A DNA stretch of 64,000 nt from Sphaerisporangium sp039871875. GTDB lineage: Bacteria; Actinomycetota; Actinomycetes; Streptosporangiales; Streptosporangiaceae. The stretch lies in contig NZ_JBDPMD010000033.1 in NCBI RefSeq assembly GCF_039871875.1, forward strand, positions 1-64,000. Reading direction: 5' to 3'. How positions within the stretch are numbered: the first letter of the stretch is position 1; every line of letters begins with the position of its first letter. This document shows, piece after piece, positions 18,701 through 28,755 of the stretch. The notes under the pieces are model-generated. The model had not been told where the DNA came from, ran no database searches, and worked only from the letters and a program-made list of their open reading frames with translations. A program made the translations under genes and the position numbers.

Positions 18701-21700
18701 CGCCGGTGTGCCTCGTCGCGCGCCAGGAGTACCCGGGGCTGCTCTGCGGCGCCGTGGACCTCGGCGCCGCCGAAGCGGACGCCGCAGGCGTGGCCGTCGC
18801 GCTGCTGGAGGAGGCCCGCCGGCCCGCGCACGACGTCGCCGTCGCGCTCCGCGGCGGCGTGCGCCTGGTCGCCCGGCACGCGCCCGTCCCGGCACCGGCG
18901 GCGCCGCGCTCGACGATCCGGGCGGGCGGCACCTATCTCATCACCGGCGGGCTCGGCGACGTCGGCCCGCTCGTCGCGACGCACCTGGCCGAGCGCGGCG
19001 CGGCCCGCGTCGTGCTCACGAGCAGGACCGGCCGGTCCGGCACACCGCCGCCCGCGCTGCGCCGCCTGACCGCCGCCGGTACCGAGGTGGAAATCGCGGT
19101 CGCCGACGTCACCGACGCGGCTCGCATGCGCGAGCTGGTCGGCGAGCTCACGCGGCGGCACGGCCGCGTCGACGGGGTCGTGCACGCGGCAGGCGAGACC
19201 GGGGTGGACGGCTTCGTCGCACTGCGCGACCTGGGCGCGGCCGGCACGGCGCGGCACTTCTCGCCCAAGCTCCGCGGGGCGCGGGTTCTGCGCGAGGTGC
19301 TGGACGAGCTGCCCGCGACCCAGGCTCCCGACTTCTGCCTGCTGTTCTCGTCGGTCGCCGCGGTGCTCGGCGGCTTCGGCTTCGCCGCGTACGCGGCCGC
19401 CAACGCCGCGCTGACGGCGATGGCCGAGGCGGCCGAGGCCGTGCCGGGCGGGACGCGCTGGCTCGCCGTGCAGTGGGACACCTGGGCCCCGACCGCGCGG
19501 CGACTCGCCGGCGGGCCGGGTGCGGCGTTCGTCGCGTACGCGATGACGGTGGACCAGAGCACGGCCGCCCTCGACGGCGCGCTCGCGTCGGCGTACCCGG
19601 TGATGACGGCGACCGCCGCGGACCCGGCGCGGCGCATCGCGGGCCGGCTGCCCGAGCCGGCCGCCGCCCCGGCGTCCGAGGCGCAGCGGTTCCCGCGCCC
19701 GGACCTGGCGCAGCCGTTCGTGCCGCCCGCGCCGGGCGTCGAACGTCGGCTCGCCGCGATCTGGGCCGAGCAACTCGGCCTGCTGGAGGTCGGCGCGCAG
19801 GACAACTTCTTCGACCTCGGCGGCAATTCGCTGCTGGGACTGCAGTTGCTGACGACCGTGGCCCGGGAGTTCGGCACGCGGCTGCCGGCCGTGGCGCTGT
19901 TCGAGGCGCCCACCGTGCGGAGCCTGGCCATGCAGCTGCAGCCGCCGCCCACCACCCCGGCCGCGACCACTCCCGCCGAGCCCCGCCCGGTGCCGGCGGC
20001 GGCGCACACCACGCCCGTCGCGGCGCCGCGGCCTGCTGCTGTGCTCGCGCCTCGGGTCACCGAGCCGGTCGCGCCGGTGGCGGACGCGTCCGCACGCGAC
20101 CAGCGCATCGCCATCGTCGGCATGTCCGGACGGTTCCCCGGCGCCGCGAACGTCGCCGAGCTCTGGCGGAACCTGCTCGACGGCACCGAGTCCATCAGCT
20201 TCTTCAGCCCGGAGGAACTCGCCGAGGCGGGCGTCGGCCCCGAGCTGTCGGCGCGGCCCGACTACGTGCCGGCCCGGCCCGTGCTCGACGGCATCGCCGA
20301 CTTCGACGCCGGGTTCTTCGGCTTCAGCCCCCGCGCGGCCGCGCTGACCGACCCGCAGCAGCGCATGTTCCTCGAGGTGTGCTGGGAGGCCCTGGAGCAT
20401 GCCGGGTACGGCGCGCCCGGCGGACGCGGCCGGGTCGGGGTGTTCGGCGGCACCAACATCAGCACATACTTCCTGCACTCCCAGCAGTACGACCTGCTCG
20501 CGGCGGGGGAGGTCAACGACTACGAAGTCGTGATGGGCAACGACAAGGACGCCCTCACCACCACCGTGTCGTACGCCTTCGACCTCACCGGGCCCAGCGT
20601 CGCGGTGCAGACGTTCTGCTCCACCTCGCTGGTGGCGGCGCATCTGGCCTGCCGCAGTCTCCGGGCGGGGGAGTGTGAGCTGGCCCTGGCCGGCGGCGTG
20701 TCGATCCGGGTGCCGAACCGGGTCGGTCACCTCTACCAGGAGGGCGGCATGGCGTCGCCGGACGGGCACGTACGCGCCTTCGACGCACAGGCGCGCGGCA
20801 GCATGTTCGGCGACGGCGCCGCGGTGGTGGTACTCAAGCCGCTGGCCGACGCGCTGCGCGACGGCGACACCGTCTGGGCCGTCATCCGCGGCTCGGCGAT
20901 GAACAACGACGGCGCGATGAAGGTCGGCTACACCGCGCCGAGCGTCGCCGGGCAGGCCACGGTGATCCGCGAGGCGCTGGCCGACGCGGGCGTGCGCCCG
21001 CGGGACGTCGGCTACGTCGAGGCGCACGGCACCGGCACGCCGCTCGGCGACCCGATCGAGGTCGCGGCGCTGACCCGGGCCTTCGGCCCGGACGTGGAGC
21101 GCGGCTCATGCGCGCTCGGGTCGGTGAAGACCAACGTCGGGCACCTCGACCGGGCCGCCGGCGTCACCGGGCTGATCAAGGCGGCGCTGGCGGTGCGGAC
21201 CGGGGTGCTGCCCCGGCAGTTGCACTTCACCGAGCCCAACCCCGAGATCGACTTCGCGGGCAGCCCGTTCTACGTCCAGGCCGAGCTGACACCCTTCCCC
21301 GGCGGCCCCGGCCGTCCGCGCGTCGCCGGGGTCAACTCGCTGGGCATGGGCGGCACCAACGTCCACATGGTGGTCGAGCAGCCGCCGGCCTCCGACCCGG
21401 CCGAGCCCGCCGGGCACGCGCGCCGCTACCACGCGCTGCTGCTGTCCGCGCGCGGCGACGAGGCCGCCGAGCAGGCATGCCGCCGCCTCGGCGAGCGGCT
21501 GCTGGCCGACGACGCCCCGCGGCTCGCCGACGCGGCCTTCACCCTGCAGACCGGACGCGCCGTGTTCAGCCACCGCCGGGCCCTGGTCACCGCGTCACTC
21601 CAGGAGGCGGGCGCGTCGCTGGCCGGCCTGCCGGGCGCCCCTGGGCCGATGGCCCGCACCGACGCCACTCGCGAGCGCCTGGCCGCGTTCGTGTTCGCGG

Positions 21701-24700
21701 GCGTCGGCGAGCAGTACCCCGGCATGGTCACCGAGCTCTACCGGCGCGAACCGGTGTTCCGCGCGGCGCTCGAAGAGTGCGCGGTGGTGATCAGGGAGTG
21801 CGATCCCCGTATCGACACGGTCGGGCTGCTGACCGGCGCGCGTGCGGGCGGACACGACCTCGCCGCGCTGCTGGGCCGCGCATCGGACACCGGCTCCGGT
21901 GACGAGCGGGCCGCGGCACTGCGGCGCACCGACGTCGCGCAGCCGCTGGTGTTCGCCGCCGAGTACGCCATCGCGCGCACGCTGATCGCCTGGGGCGTGC
22001 GGCCGGAGCTCATGATCGGCTACAGCCTCGGCGAGTACGTGGCGGCCTGCCTGGCCGGCGTGTTCTCGCTGCGGGACGCGCTGCGGCTGGTGACCCACCG
22101 CGCGGCGCTGATCTCGACCATGCCCGCCGGGGCGATGCTCGCGGTGCCGCTGTCGCAGGCGGCGTTGCGCGACAGGTTCGGCCCGCTCGAACCGGCCGGG
22201 CTGGACGTGGCCGTGGTCAACGGCGCCGACAGTCTCGTCGTGGCGGGCACCGTGACCGCCGTGCGGGAGCTGGCCGCGCGGCTGACCGCGCAGGGAGTGG
22301 CCAGCCGCGAGCTGGACACCACCCACGCGTTCCACTCCCGGCAGCTCGCGCCGCTGCGCGCCGAGCTGACCGCCTGGATCGCGGCGAACGTGACGCCGCA
22401 CCCGCCGGCGACGCCCTACCTGTCCAACGTGACCGGTGAGCTCGCCGGCGCGGACCTGGTCTGCGACCCGGCGTACTGGGCGCGCCACATGTGCGAGACG
22501 GTGCGCTTCGCCGACGGCATGCGCGCCGTCGTCGAGCGGTCCGACCTGGCCGTCGTGGAGATCGGCCCGGGGCAGTCGCTCGGCGCGATGATCCGCTCCT
22601 CCGGCTGCCCCCGTGAGCGGTGGCCGCTCATCGTCGCCACCCTGCCCGCCGCCCAGGACCCGCGCCCCGACGACCTGACCCTGACCGACGGCCTCGCCCG
22701 GCTGTGGCTGACCGGCGTGAGCGTCGACTGGCAGGCCATGCACGGACCGGCCGGCGGCGCAGGCGCACGGCGCCGGGTGCCGCTGCCCACCTATCCGTTC
22801 CAGCGTCAGCGGTACTGGCTCGACAGCGCCTCCGGCAGCCACCCGCGACCGGCCGGGGCGTCCGTGCCTGGTCAGGAGGCCGGCGGCCCGCTGACGGAGG
22901 TCGGCCGGCTGCCCAGGCTCGACGAGCAGGACTGGCTGTACGCGCCGACGTGGCGGCAACTCCCTCCGGCCGGCGCCGGACGGCCGGCCACCGGCTCGTG
23001 GCTGGTCTTCACCGGCGCGGGCCACGCCGCCGGGCTCACCACGGCGGTGCGGGACGCGGTGGCCGTGGCGGGCGGCGACACGGTCCTGGTGTACGCCGGG
23101 CCGGAGTACGCCGAGGACGGCGACGGGTTCCGCGTCCGCCCCGGCTCGCTGGAGGACACCGTGCGGCTGCTGCGGGAGCTGCGCACGCGCGAGTTCCAGC
23201 CGGACCGGGTGCTGCACCTGTGGACGCTGGCCGACACGCCGGCCGAGCAGGAGCACGTCCGGCTCGGGTTCGAGACGCTCACCGCGCTGGCCCGCGCCGC
23301 GGGCGAGGTCGGCTGGGGTGACTGGGCGCTGGACGTGGTGACCCGGGCCACCCAGCAGGTGCTGCCCGGGGACGAGCTCCGGCCGGTCCGGGCCATGGTC
23401 ACCGGCCCGGTGCGGGTGATCCCGCTGGAGTACCCACGGGTGCGTACCCGCCTGATCGACGCGCCCGACGCCGACGACCCATGCGTACTCGGCGCGGTGC
23501 TGGCCGGTGACGGCGAGCAGGTGGTGGCGGTGCGCCACGGCCTGCGCTGGGCCTGCGACCACGCCCGGCTGCCCGGCCTGATCGACGGCGGCGACCTGTT
23601 GCGCGACGAGGGCGTCTACCTGATCACCGGCGGCCTCGGCGGCATCGGCCTGGCGATGGCGGAGGAACTGGCGCGTGAGCACCGGGCCCGGCTGGTGCTG
23701 CTCGGCCGCACCGGACTGCCGCCGCGCCAGGACTGGGACGCGATCGCCGCCGGTACGGCCGGCGAGGTCGACGAGCGGACCAGGCTGCGGGTGACCGCGG
23801 TGCGCGGCCTGCTCGACGCCGGCGCCGAGGTCGAGGTCGTCGCCGGGGACGTGAGCAGCCTGCCCGACGTGGAGAAGGCGGTCGGCCGCGCGTTCGAGCG
23901 GTTCGGCGCGCTGCACGGCGTCTTCCACGCCGCGGGTGTGCCCGGCATCGGCCTGATGCAGTTGAAGGACCCGGCCGACTTCGGCCGGGCGCTGGCGCCG
24001 AAGGTCGCCGGTACCGAAGCCCTGGCCGCGGCCCTGCGTACCGGGCAGAGCGACGAGATCGCGCTCGATTTCCTGGCGCTGTTCTCCTCGATCACCTCGG
24101 TCACCGGCGGCGGCCCCGGCCAGGTCGACTACTGCGCCGCCAACGCCTACCTCGACGCCTTCGCGCGAGCCCGCGCGGCCACAGGGCGGCGCACCGTCGC
24201 CGTCGGCTGGGGGGAGTGGCGCTGGAACGCCTGGTCGGCCGGCCTCGACGGCTACGACCCGGCGCTGCGCGAGTTCTTCACCCGGCACCGGGCCCGCTTC
24301 GGCATCGGCTTCGACGAGGGCTGGCGAGCGCTGCGCCGCGGCCTGGCGACCGGCCTGCCGCACGTCATCGTGTCCACCCAGGACTTCGGCTCGATCGTGC
24401 GGCTGAGCACCGGTTTCGACGTGGACACCGTGCGCCGGCCGGGCGACGACGCGCACGGCACCCGCTACCCGCGGCCGGAGCTGGCCACCGCGTACGCCGC
24501 GCCGCAGACCGCGACCGAGCAGATCGTCGCCGGGGCCTGGGGCGAGGTGCTGCGGCTGGACCAGGTCGGCATCGCCGACAACTTCTTCGAGCTCGGCGGC
24601 AACTCTCTGATCGGCATCGATCTGATCGGGCGGCTGCGGGACGCCTTGGACCTCACCGAACTGCCGCCGCACGTGCTCTACGAGGCACCCACCGTCGAGG

Positions 24701-24834
24701 AGCTGGCCCGGCTCGCCGACACGCTCCGGCACGGTGGCGACCAGCCCGGCGCGGACGGGCAGCGGCAGGACCGGGCCGACCGGCGGCGCGTGGCCCTGCA
24801 GAACGGCACGCCCCAGCGAAGGAGGAAGCGATGA
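15700..24834 (+). CDS. Modular PKS 2: KS-AT(inactive)-KR-ACP / KS-AT-KR-ACP
   Basis: A 3,044-residue bimodular PKS. Module A: KS (about 10-435; Cys184 in SYCSTS), a shortened AT remnant (about 445-790) whose serine motif reads GHRTG with Arg610 in place of the catalytic Ser and with no HAFH segment, KR (TGGLGDVG near 1082, Tyr1231 in FAAYAAAN), ACP (Ser1377). Module B: KS (from about 1466; Cys1640 in TFCSTS), intact AT (Ser2109 in GYSLGEY, His2212 in HAFH, malonyl-type), KR (TGGLGGIG near 2643, Tyr2811 in VDYCAAN), ACP (Ser2969). No DH or ER. A TTA codon is at codon 9 (15724). An Ala/Pro/Gly-rich linker joins the modules. The basic C-terminus (DRADRRRVALQ) looks like a docking tail. The stop overlaps PKS 3 as ATGA. 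Confidence 0.95.
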   Translation: MTDETTTELSGTDIAIVGMAGRFPGAAGTRELWALLHDGRTGVTRFTDDELRGAGVPEHLLANPAYVKAGAVLDDIDLFDPAFFGLSAKEAQLLDPQQRLFLECSWTALEDAGCDPSRFDGLIGIFGGAAWSTYLTNNLLPNKPLVASTGELAIGLGNEKDSLTTRVSHILGLAGPSLGIQSYCSTSLVAVATAATGLAGGECDFALAGGVSVQVPHRVGYLYQEGGMTSPDGRCAAFDESALGTPVGSGVAVVALRRLEDALRDGDRVYAVIRGWAVNNDAGRKVGFTAPGVGGQAAVVAEALASAGLVPGDIDYVEAHGTGTALGDAAELAALQKVFDGQTCLIGSVKTNVGHLDRAAGATGLIKAALSLHHEQLPATLNFHTPNRQLRLGGATLDVVTERRDWVRGERPRRAGVSAFGIGGTNAHVVLEEAPYLARETTGGTGVELLVWSGRTASAADRLTVRLARRLTGDTPDGFLADVAHTLRRGRAVFEHRRFLVAADAGEAATALRAGSDVVAHQEPRTDRVVRLLVPDRHTDLGWAEGLHAAEPRFRDAVEDCLARAAEVTGAPIPSLAASPPRVAAFAAAYGLGRWLRDSGVGAAAVLGHRTGVAVAACLAGALPLREAIEVAMTAAGLTDPAALADWLRRHVTFTTPAIAVWSNLTGEPLDAAAARDPETWARLLTAADFAAADALSRDEDTVLLELGADGPLSSATRHPSRPTGLTLRLDGDTGTAQHAAYALIGRLWLAGVPVDWARFHQGRPLRKVDLPGHPLDRARYWIDPPAVADVTTDAGAAATSTGAGLARTPGGPGSAAAARPAAGTDTAAGPSGPGAGPAAEPPGEVFLTAPVWEPVPGPSPAPWPSTPHVLLLADGGPAGRDLRTRLTELGVPVTVVRPGAGLQLAGDGCAIDPERQDHYADLVRWAGEQTGDRPLLAMHLWALDARDPARSAALGFASVAALARALGESVLEGPRLLAVTRGGCAAAPGDVPVPEQAAVAPVCLVARQEYPGLLCGAVDLGAAEADAAGVAVALLEEARRPAHDVAVALRGGVRLVARHAPVPAPAAPRSTIRAGGTYLITGGLGDVGPLVATHLAERGAARVVLTSRTGRSGTPPPALRRLTAAGTEVEIAVADVTDAARMRELVGELTRRHGRVDGVVHAAGETGVDGFVALRDLGAAGTARHFSPKLRGARVLREVLDELPATQAPDFCLLFSSVAAVLGGFGFAAYAAANAALTAMAEAAEAVPGGTRWLAVQWDTWAPTARRLAGGPGAAFVAYAMTVDQSTAALDGALASAYPVMTATAADPARRIAGRLPEPAAAPASEAQRFPRPDLAQPFVPPAPGVERRLAAIWAEQLGLLEVGAQDNFFDLGGNSLLGLQLLTTVAREFGTRLPAVALFEAPTVRSLAMQLQPPPTTPAATTPAEPRPVPAAAHTTPVAAPRPAAVLAPRVTEPVAPVADASARDQRIAIVGMSGRFPGAANVAELWRNLLDGTESISFFSPEELAEAGVGPELSARPDYVPARPVLDGIADFDAGFFGFSPRAAALTDPQQRMFLEVCWEALEHAGYGAPGGRGRVGVFGGTNISTYFLHSQQYDLLAAGEVNDYEVVMGNDKDALTTTVSYAFDLTGPSVAVQTFCSTSLVAAHLACRSLRAGECELALAGGVSIRVPNRVGHLYQEGGMASPDGHVRAFDAQARGSMFGDGAAVVVLKPLADALRDGDTVWAVIRGSAMNNDGAMKVGYTAPSVAGQATVIREALADAGVRPRDVGYVEAHGTGTPLGDPIEVAALTRAFGPDVERGSCALGSVKTNVGHLDRAAGVTGLIKAALAVRTGVLPRQLHFTEPNPEIDFAGSPFYVQAELTPFPGGPGRPRVAGVNSLGMGGTNVHMVVEQPPASDPAEPAGHARRYHALLLSARGDEAAEQACRRLGERLLADDAPRLADAAFTLQTGRAVFSHRRALVTASLQEAGASLAGLPGAPGPMARTDATRERLAAFVFAGVGEQYPGMVTELYRREPVFRAALEECAVVIRECDPRIDTVGLLTGARAGGHDLAALLGRASDTGSGDERAAALRRTDVAQPLVFAAEYAIARTLIAWGVRPELMIGYSLGEYVAACLAGVFSLRDALRLVTHRAALISTMPAGAMLAVPLSQAALRDRFGPLEPAGLDVAVVNGADSLVVAGTVTAVRELAARLTAQGVASRELDTTHAFHSRQLAPLRAELTAWIAANVTPHPPATPYLSNVTGELAGADLVCDPAYWARHMCETVRFADGMRAVVERSDLAVVEIGPGQSLGAMIRSSGCPRERWPLIVATLPAAQDPRPDDLTLTDGLARLWLTGVSVDWQAMHGPAGGAGARRRVPLPTYPFQRQRYWLDSASGSHPRPAGASVPGQEAGGPLTEVGRLPRLDEQDWLYAPTWRQLPPAGAGRPATGSWLVFTGAGHAAGLTTAVRDAVAVAGGDTVLVYAGPEYAEDGDGFRVRPGSLEDTVRLLRELRTREFQPDRVLHLWTLADTPAEQEHVRLGFETLTALARAAGEVGWGDWALDVVTRATQQVLPGDELRPVRAMVTGPVRVIPLEYPRVRTRLIDAPDADDPCVLGAVLAGDGEQVVAVRHGLRWACDHARLPGLIDGGDLLRDEGVYLITGGLGGIGLAMAEELAREHRARLVLLGRTGLPPRQDWDAIAAGTAGEVDERTRLRVTAVRGLLDAGAEVEVVAGDVSSLPDVEKAVGRAFERFGALHGVFHAAGVPGIGLMQLKDPADFGRALAPKVAGTEALAAALRTGQSDEIALDFLALFSSITSVTGGGPGQVDYCAANAYLDAFARARAATGRRTVAVGWGEWRWNAWSAGLDGYDPALREFFTRHRARFGIGFDEGWRALRRGLATGLPHVIVSTQDFGSIVRLSTGFDVDTVRRPGDDAHGTRYPRPELATAYAAPQTATEQIVAGAWGEVLRLDQVGIADNFFELGGNSLIGIDLIGRLRDALDLTELPPHVLYEAPTVEELARLADTLRHGGDQPGADGQRQDRADRRRVALQNGTPQRRRKR

Positions 24835-27800
24835 ACCAGCCGGACGACGCCGAGACCGGCACGGCCGTGGCCGTCATCGGGATGGCCGGACGGTTCCCGG
24901 GCGCCACCGACGTCCACGGGCTCTGGGACGCGCTACTGGCCGGCCGGCCAGGGCTGCGCCAGGTGACCGACGAGGAGCTGCGCGCGGCCGGAGCCGGCGA
25001 CGACCAGCTCGCCGATCCGCGGTACGTGCGGGTGACCGCCCCCGTCGACGACGTGGCGCTGTTCGACGCCCCCTTCTTCGGGCTGACCCCGGGCGAGGCC
25101 GAGGCCACCGACCCGCAGTACCGCCTGTTCCTCGAATGTTGCTGGGAGGCGCTGGAGACGGCCGGCTACCGGCCCGACCGGATGCCCGGCTCCACCGGCG
25201 TCTTCGGCGGCTGTGGCTTCAGCCACTACCTGCAGCAGAACCTGCTCACCCGCCCCGACCTCACCGGCTCGCTGCGCAAGCTGCAGTTCGCCGCGGGCAA
25301 CGACCGCGACGCGCTCACCACGATGGTGTCCTACAAGCTCGGCCTGCGCGGCCCCAGCCTCGGCGTGCAGAGCTTCTGCTCCACCTCGCTGTCGGCGGTG
25401 CACCTGGCCGTGCAGAGCCTGCTGACCTACGAGAGTGACGTCGCGCTGGCCGGCGGCGCCTCGATCGACCTGCCCCAGCCGGCGGGCTACCGGTACGAAG
25501 AGGGCGGGATCGTCTCCCCGGACGGGACGGTGCGCAGCTTCGACGCCGCCGCCAACGGCACCGTCGTGGCCAACGCGGTGGGCGTGGTCGCGCTCAAGCG
25601 GCTCGACGACGCCGTGCGCGACGGCGACCAGATCCACGCCGTGGTTCTCGCCTCGGCGATGAACAACGACGGCCGCGGCAAGGCCGGCTACTCCGCCCCG
25701 GGCACCGCCGGCCAGGCCGCGGTCATCGAGGACGCGATCCGGCTGTCCGGAGTGGACCCGGCCGACATCGGCTACATCGAGTGCCACGCCACCGGCACCA
25801 TGCTCGGCGACTCGGTCGAGCTGTCCGCGATGCGCCAGGCGTTCGCCGCGATCGAGCAGGAGCGCCCGCCCGCCGGCCCGCGCCCGGTGACCGTTCTCGG
25901 CTCGCTCAAACCGACCCACGGGCACATGGATCGCGCGTCCGGCGTGGCCGGACTCATCCGTGCCTGCCTCACGCTGCGCCACGGCGTGCTCCCCGGCACG
26001 CCGCACTACCGCACGCCCAACGCGGCGCTGGCCGAGGCGGGCGGCCGGTTCTCCGTGCTGACCGAGCAGCGGCCCTGGCCGCGCGACGGACGTTCCCGCC
26101 ACGCCGGGGTGAGCTCCTTCGGCCTCGGCGGCACCAACGTGCACGTGGTGCTGCGCGAGCCTCCGGAACCGGCTCCACGGCCGGCCGGGCCAGGGCCGTA
26201 CCTGCTGGCCTGGTCCGCGCGTGACGAGGACGCGGTGGCGGCGGTCGCGCGACGGCTGCGGGCGCACCTGTCCGCCCACCCCGACCTCGACCTCGGCGAT
26301 GTGGCGTACACCCTGCAGCAGTCGCGGACCGGATTCGCGGTTCGTGCCCACGTGGTCTGCGCCGACCGTGACGCCGCGCTGGCCGCGCTCGCCGACCCGG
26401 TCCACTGGTCCACCGGGACCGCCGAGCGACGCAATCCGCCGGTCCGGCTGGACCTGCCCGACCCCGGCCCGGCCTCCGCGCAGGCATGGAAGGAACTCGC
26501 CGACGCGATCCCTGGCCTGGCGCACACCGGCGGCCCGGCGGCCCTGGTCCGTCTGCTGGCCGCGGCGGGCATGCGGATCGCCGAGATCACCGGCCCGGCG
26601 CACCTGCGCGCCGACCTCGCCGACCTCGCCGACCTGGCCGAGCCGGACGCGCCGGCCGGGCCGGCACTGAGCCTCGCGCCGCCCGACCGGGGCGCGGCCG
26701 CCTGGCTGCTGCACCGCCTCGGCGACCTGTGGCTGTCCGGAGTGGACTGGGACTGGGCGGCGCTCTCCGACGGCCACCGGCGCCGGGTGGTCCTGCCCAC
26801 CTACCCGTTCCACCGCCGGCGCTACTGGATCGAGCCGGGACGCCCGGCCGCGGCCACGGCCGTCACAGGCGAGCCTGACCTGTCCCGCCACGGCGAGGTC
26901 GCCGACTGGTTCTACCAGCCGGTCTGGCGCGGCCGGCCGCTGTTCGCCGAGGTGTCCGCGCAACGGCTGTGCGAGCTCGGGCCCTGGCTGGTCCAGGGAG
27001 ACGGCCCGCTCGGCGAGGCGGTGACCGCCCGGCTGCGCGCCGCCGGGGCGCAGGTGTGGACGGTACGCCCCGGACCGGCGTTCGGCGGATCCGTCGCCGA
27101 CGGCTTCACCGTGCGCGTCGACGACCACGGCGACCACGAACGCCTCGTCGAGGCGCTCGGCGCGCCGCCCCGCACCGTGCTGTGGGGCCCAGGACCCGGC
27201 GGGCCCGTCCCAGCCGGCGCCGGCGCGCACGAGCGGGCCGCGGCTTTCGACCAGGCCCAGCGGCACGGCTTTCACGGCGCCCGCGCGCTGGCCGCGGCGC
27301 TGCTGCGGAGATCCGCCGCCGAGCCGCCGAGGATGCTGCTGCTCAGCCGCCTCGCGCAGCACGTCGTCGGCGACGACCTGCGCCGCCCCGAGGACGCCAC
27401 CCTGGGCGGCCTCGCGCTGGTGCTCAACCAGGAGCACAGCGGCATCCGCTGCCGCCACGTGGACCTCGACGTGCCCTGGGACGCTCCGCCGTCCGGCCAG
27501 GCGGTGAGCGACCTGCTCGCCGAGGCCTGCGAGGGCGGCGACCCGCAGGTCGCCCACCGCGACGGCGGCCGCTGGGTACGCGACTACGAGCCGCTGCCGG
27601 TGCCGCGCGTCGCCCGCGACGCGGTCCGGCCAGGGCTGCCCGACGGCGCGGTCGTGCTCATCACCGGCGGCCTGGGCGAGGTCGGGTTCGCGATCGCCGA
27701 GCACCTGGCCCGCACCGTCCGCGCCCGGCTGGTGCTGACCGCGGCCTCCGCGCTTCCGCCGCGCGAGGAATGGCAGGCGTGCCTGCGACGCCAGGACGTC

Positions 27801-28739
27801 GCGGAACGCGTGCGCCGCGGCGTGCGCAACGTGCTGGCGCTGGAGCAGGCGGGCGCCGAGGTGCTCGCGCTGAGCGCCGACGCCGCCGACCCGGCGCGCA
27901 TGCGGGAGGTCGTCGCCGCCGCCGAGGAGCGGTTCGGGCGACTGGACGCGGTGGTGCACGGAGCGGGCGTGTCGCATCAGGACCACTTCGGCACCGCCGT
28001 CGCCATGACGGCGGCGCAGGCCGCGGCGCACTTCCGGCCGAAGGTGCACGGATTCCTCGCGCTGCAGGAGGCGCTCGGCGACCGGGCGCCGTACCGGCTG
28101 ACGCTGTCGTCGCTGGCGGCGGTCCTCGGCGGACTGGGCTTCGCCGCGTACGCCGGCGCCAACGCGGCACTCGACGCGTACGCCCTCGCGGCGCGGCAAG
28201 CCGGGGCGGGCCGCTGGTTGTCGGTGGACTGGGAGGCGTGGCGCACCCGCGCCGAGGCGCACCTCGCGCCGGGCACGACCATCGCCGCGTACGCGATGAC
28301 CGTCGCCGAGGGCGTGGAGGTCTTCGACCGGGCCTGGTCGCTGCTCCCGCGGCTCGGGCGGCTGGTCACCTCGAGCGGCCCGCTCGCGGCCCGGCAGGCT
28401 CAGTGGACGGCCCCGGCGCCCGCCGAGCCGGAGCCCGAGCGGGCCCCCGCGCCGCGCCATCCCCGCCCCGATCTGACCACCCCGTTCGTGCCGCCGGCGA
28501 CGACGCTGCAGCGGCGCCTGGAGCGGGTGTGGAGCGAGGTGCTCGGCATCGAGCGCATCGGCCTGGACGACGTCTTCTTCGAACTCGGCGGCCATTCCCT
28601 GCTCGCCACCCAGTTGACCGGCCAGGTGCAGCGGGAACTCGGCGTCCCGGTGTCGGTGATGACCGTGCTGCACCACCCGACCCTGCGCCAGTACGCGGCC
28701 GAGCTCGGCCCCGTGGCCGATGACCGGCCCACCACCTGA
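24831..28739 (+). CDS. Modular PKS 3: KS-(AT lost)-KR-ACP
   Basis: A 1,302-residue single module starting at ATG 24831, overlapping the PKS 2 stop, with GGAGGAAG just upstream. KS: Cys183 in SFCSTS, His319 in ECHATGT, second His in THGHMDRA, so the condensing triad is complete. The 240 or so residues where an AT belongs keep only the flanking linkers (VAYTLQQSR before, VVLPTYPFHRRRYW after). No GxSxG and no HAFH or YASH remain. KR: TGGLGEVG near 945, Tyr1107 in FAAYAGAN. ACP: Ser1256 in LGGHSL. It lacks the basic C-terminal tail of PKS 1, 2 and 4 and has no TE, which suggests the end of the line with release by a separate enzyme. Its extender must come from an AT acting in trans. Confidence 0.93.
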   Translation: MNQPDDAETGTAVAVIGMAGRFPGATDVHGLWDALLAGRPGLRQVTDEELRAAGAGDDQLADPRYVRVTAPVDDVALFDAPFFGLTPGEAEATDPQYRLFLECCWEALETAGYRPDRMPGSTGVFGGCGFSHYLQQNLLTRPDLTGSLRKLQFAAGNDRDALTTMVSYKLGLRGPSLGVQSFCSTSLSAVHLAVQSLLTYESDVALAGGASIDLPQPAGYRYEEGGIVSPDGTVRSFDAAANGTVVANAVGVVALKRLDDAVRDGDQIHAVVLASAMNNDGRGKAGYSAPGTAGQAAVIEDAIRLSGVDPADIGYIECHATGTMLGDSVELSAMRQAFAAIEQERPPAGPRPVTVLGSLKPTHGHMDRASGVAGLIRACLTLRHGVLPGTPHYRTPNAALAEAGGRFSVLTEQRPWPRDGRSRHAGVSSFGLGGTNVHVVLREPPEPAPRPAGPGPYLLAWSARDEDAVAAVARRLRAHLSAHPDLDLGDVAYTLQQSRTGFAVRAHVVCADRDAALAALADPVHWSTGTAERRNPPVRLDLPDPGPASAQAWKELADAIPGLAHTGGPAALVRLLAAAGMRIAEITGPAHLRADLADLADLAEPDAPAGPALSLAPPDRGAAAWLLHRLGDLWLSGVDWDWAALSDGHRRRVVLPTYPFHRRRYWIEPGRPAAATAVTGEPDLSRHGEVADWFYQPVWRGRPLFAEVSAQRLCELGPWLVQGDGPLGEAVTARLRAAGAQVWTVRPGPAFGGSVADGFTVRVDDHGDHERLVEALGAPPRTVLWGPGPGGPVPAGAGAHERAAAFDQAQRHGFHGARALAAALLRRSAAEPPRMLLLSRLAQHVVGDDLRRPEDATLGGLALVLNQEHSGIRCRHVDLDVPWDAPPSGQAVSDLLAEACEGGDPQVAHRDGGRWVRDYEPLPVPRVARDAVRPGLPDGAVVLITGGLGEVGFAIAEHLARTVRARLVLTAASALPPREEWQACLRRQDVAERVRRGVRNVLALEQAGAEVLALSADAADPARMREVVAAAEERFGRLDAVVHGAGVSHQDHFGTAVAMTAAQAAAHFRPKVHGFLALQEALGDRAPYRLTLSSLAAVLGGLGFAAYAGANAALDAYALAARQAGAGRWLSVDWEAWRTRAEAHLAPGTTIAAYAMTVAEGVEVFDRAWSLLPRLGRLVTSSGPLAARQAQWTAPAPAEPEPERAPAPRHPRPDLTTPFVPPATTLQRRLERVWSEVLGIERIGLDDVFFELGGHSLLATQLTGQVQRELGVPVSVMTVLHHPTLRQYAAELGPVADDRPTT

Positions 28740-28755
28740 GAGGAGAACGTTGACC

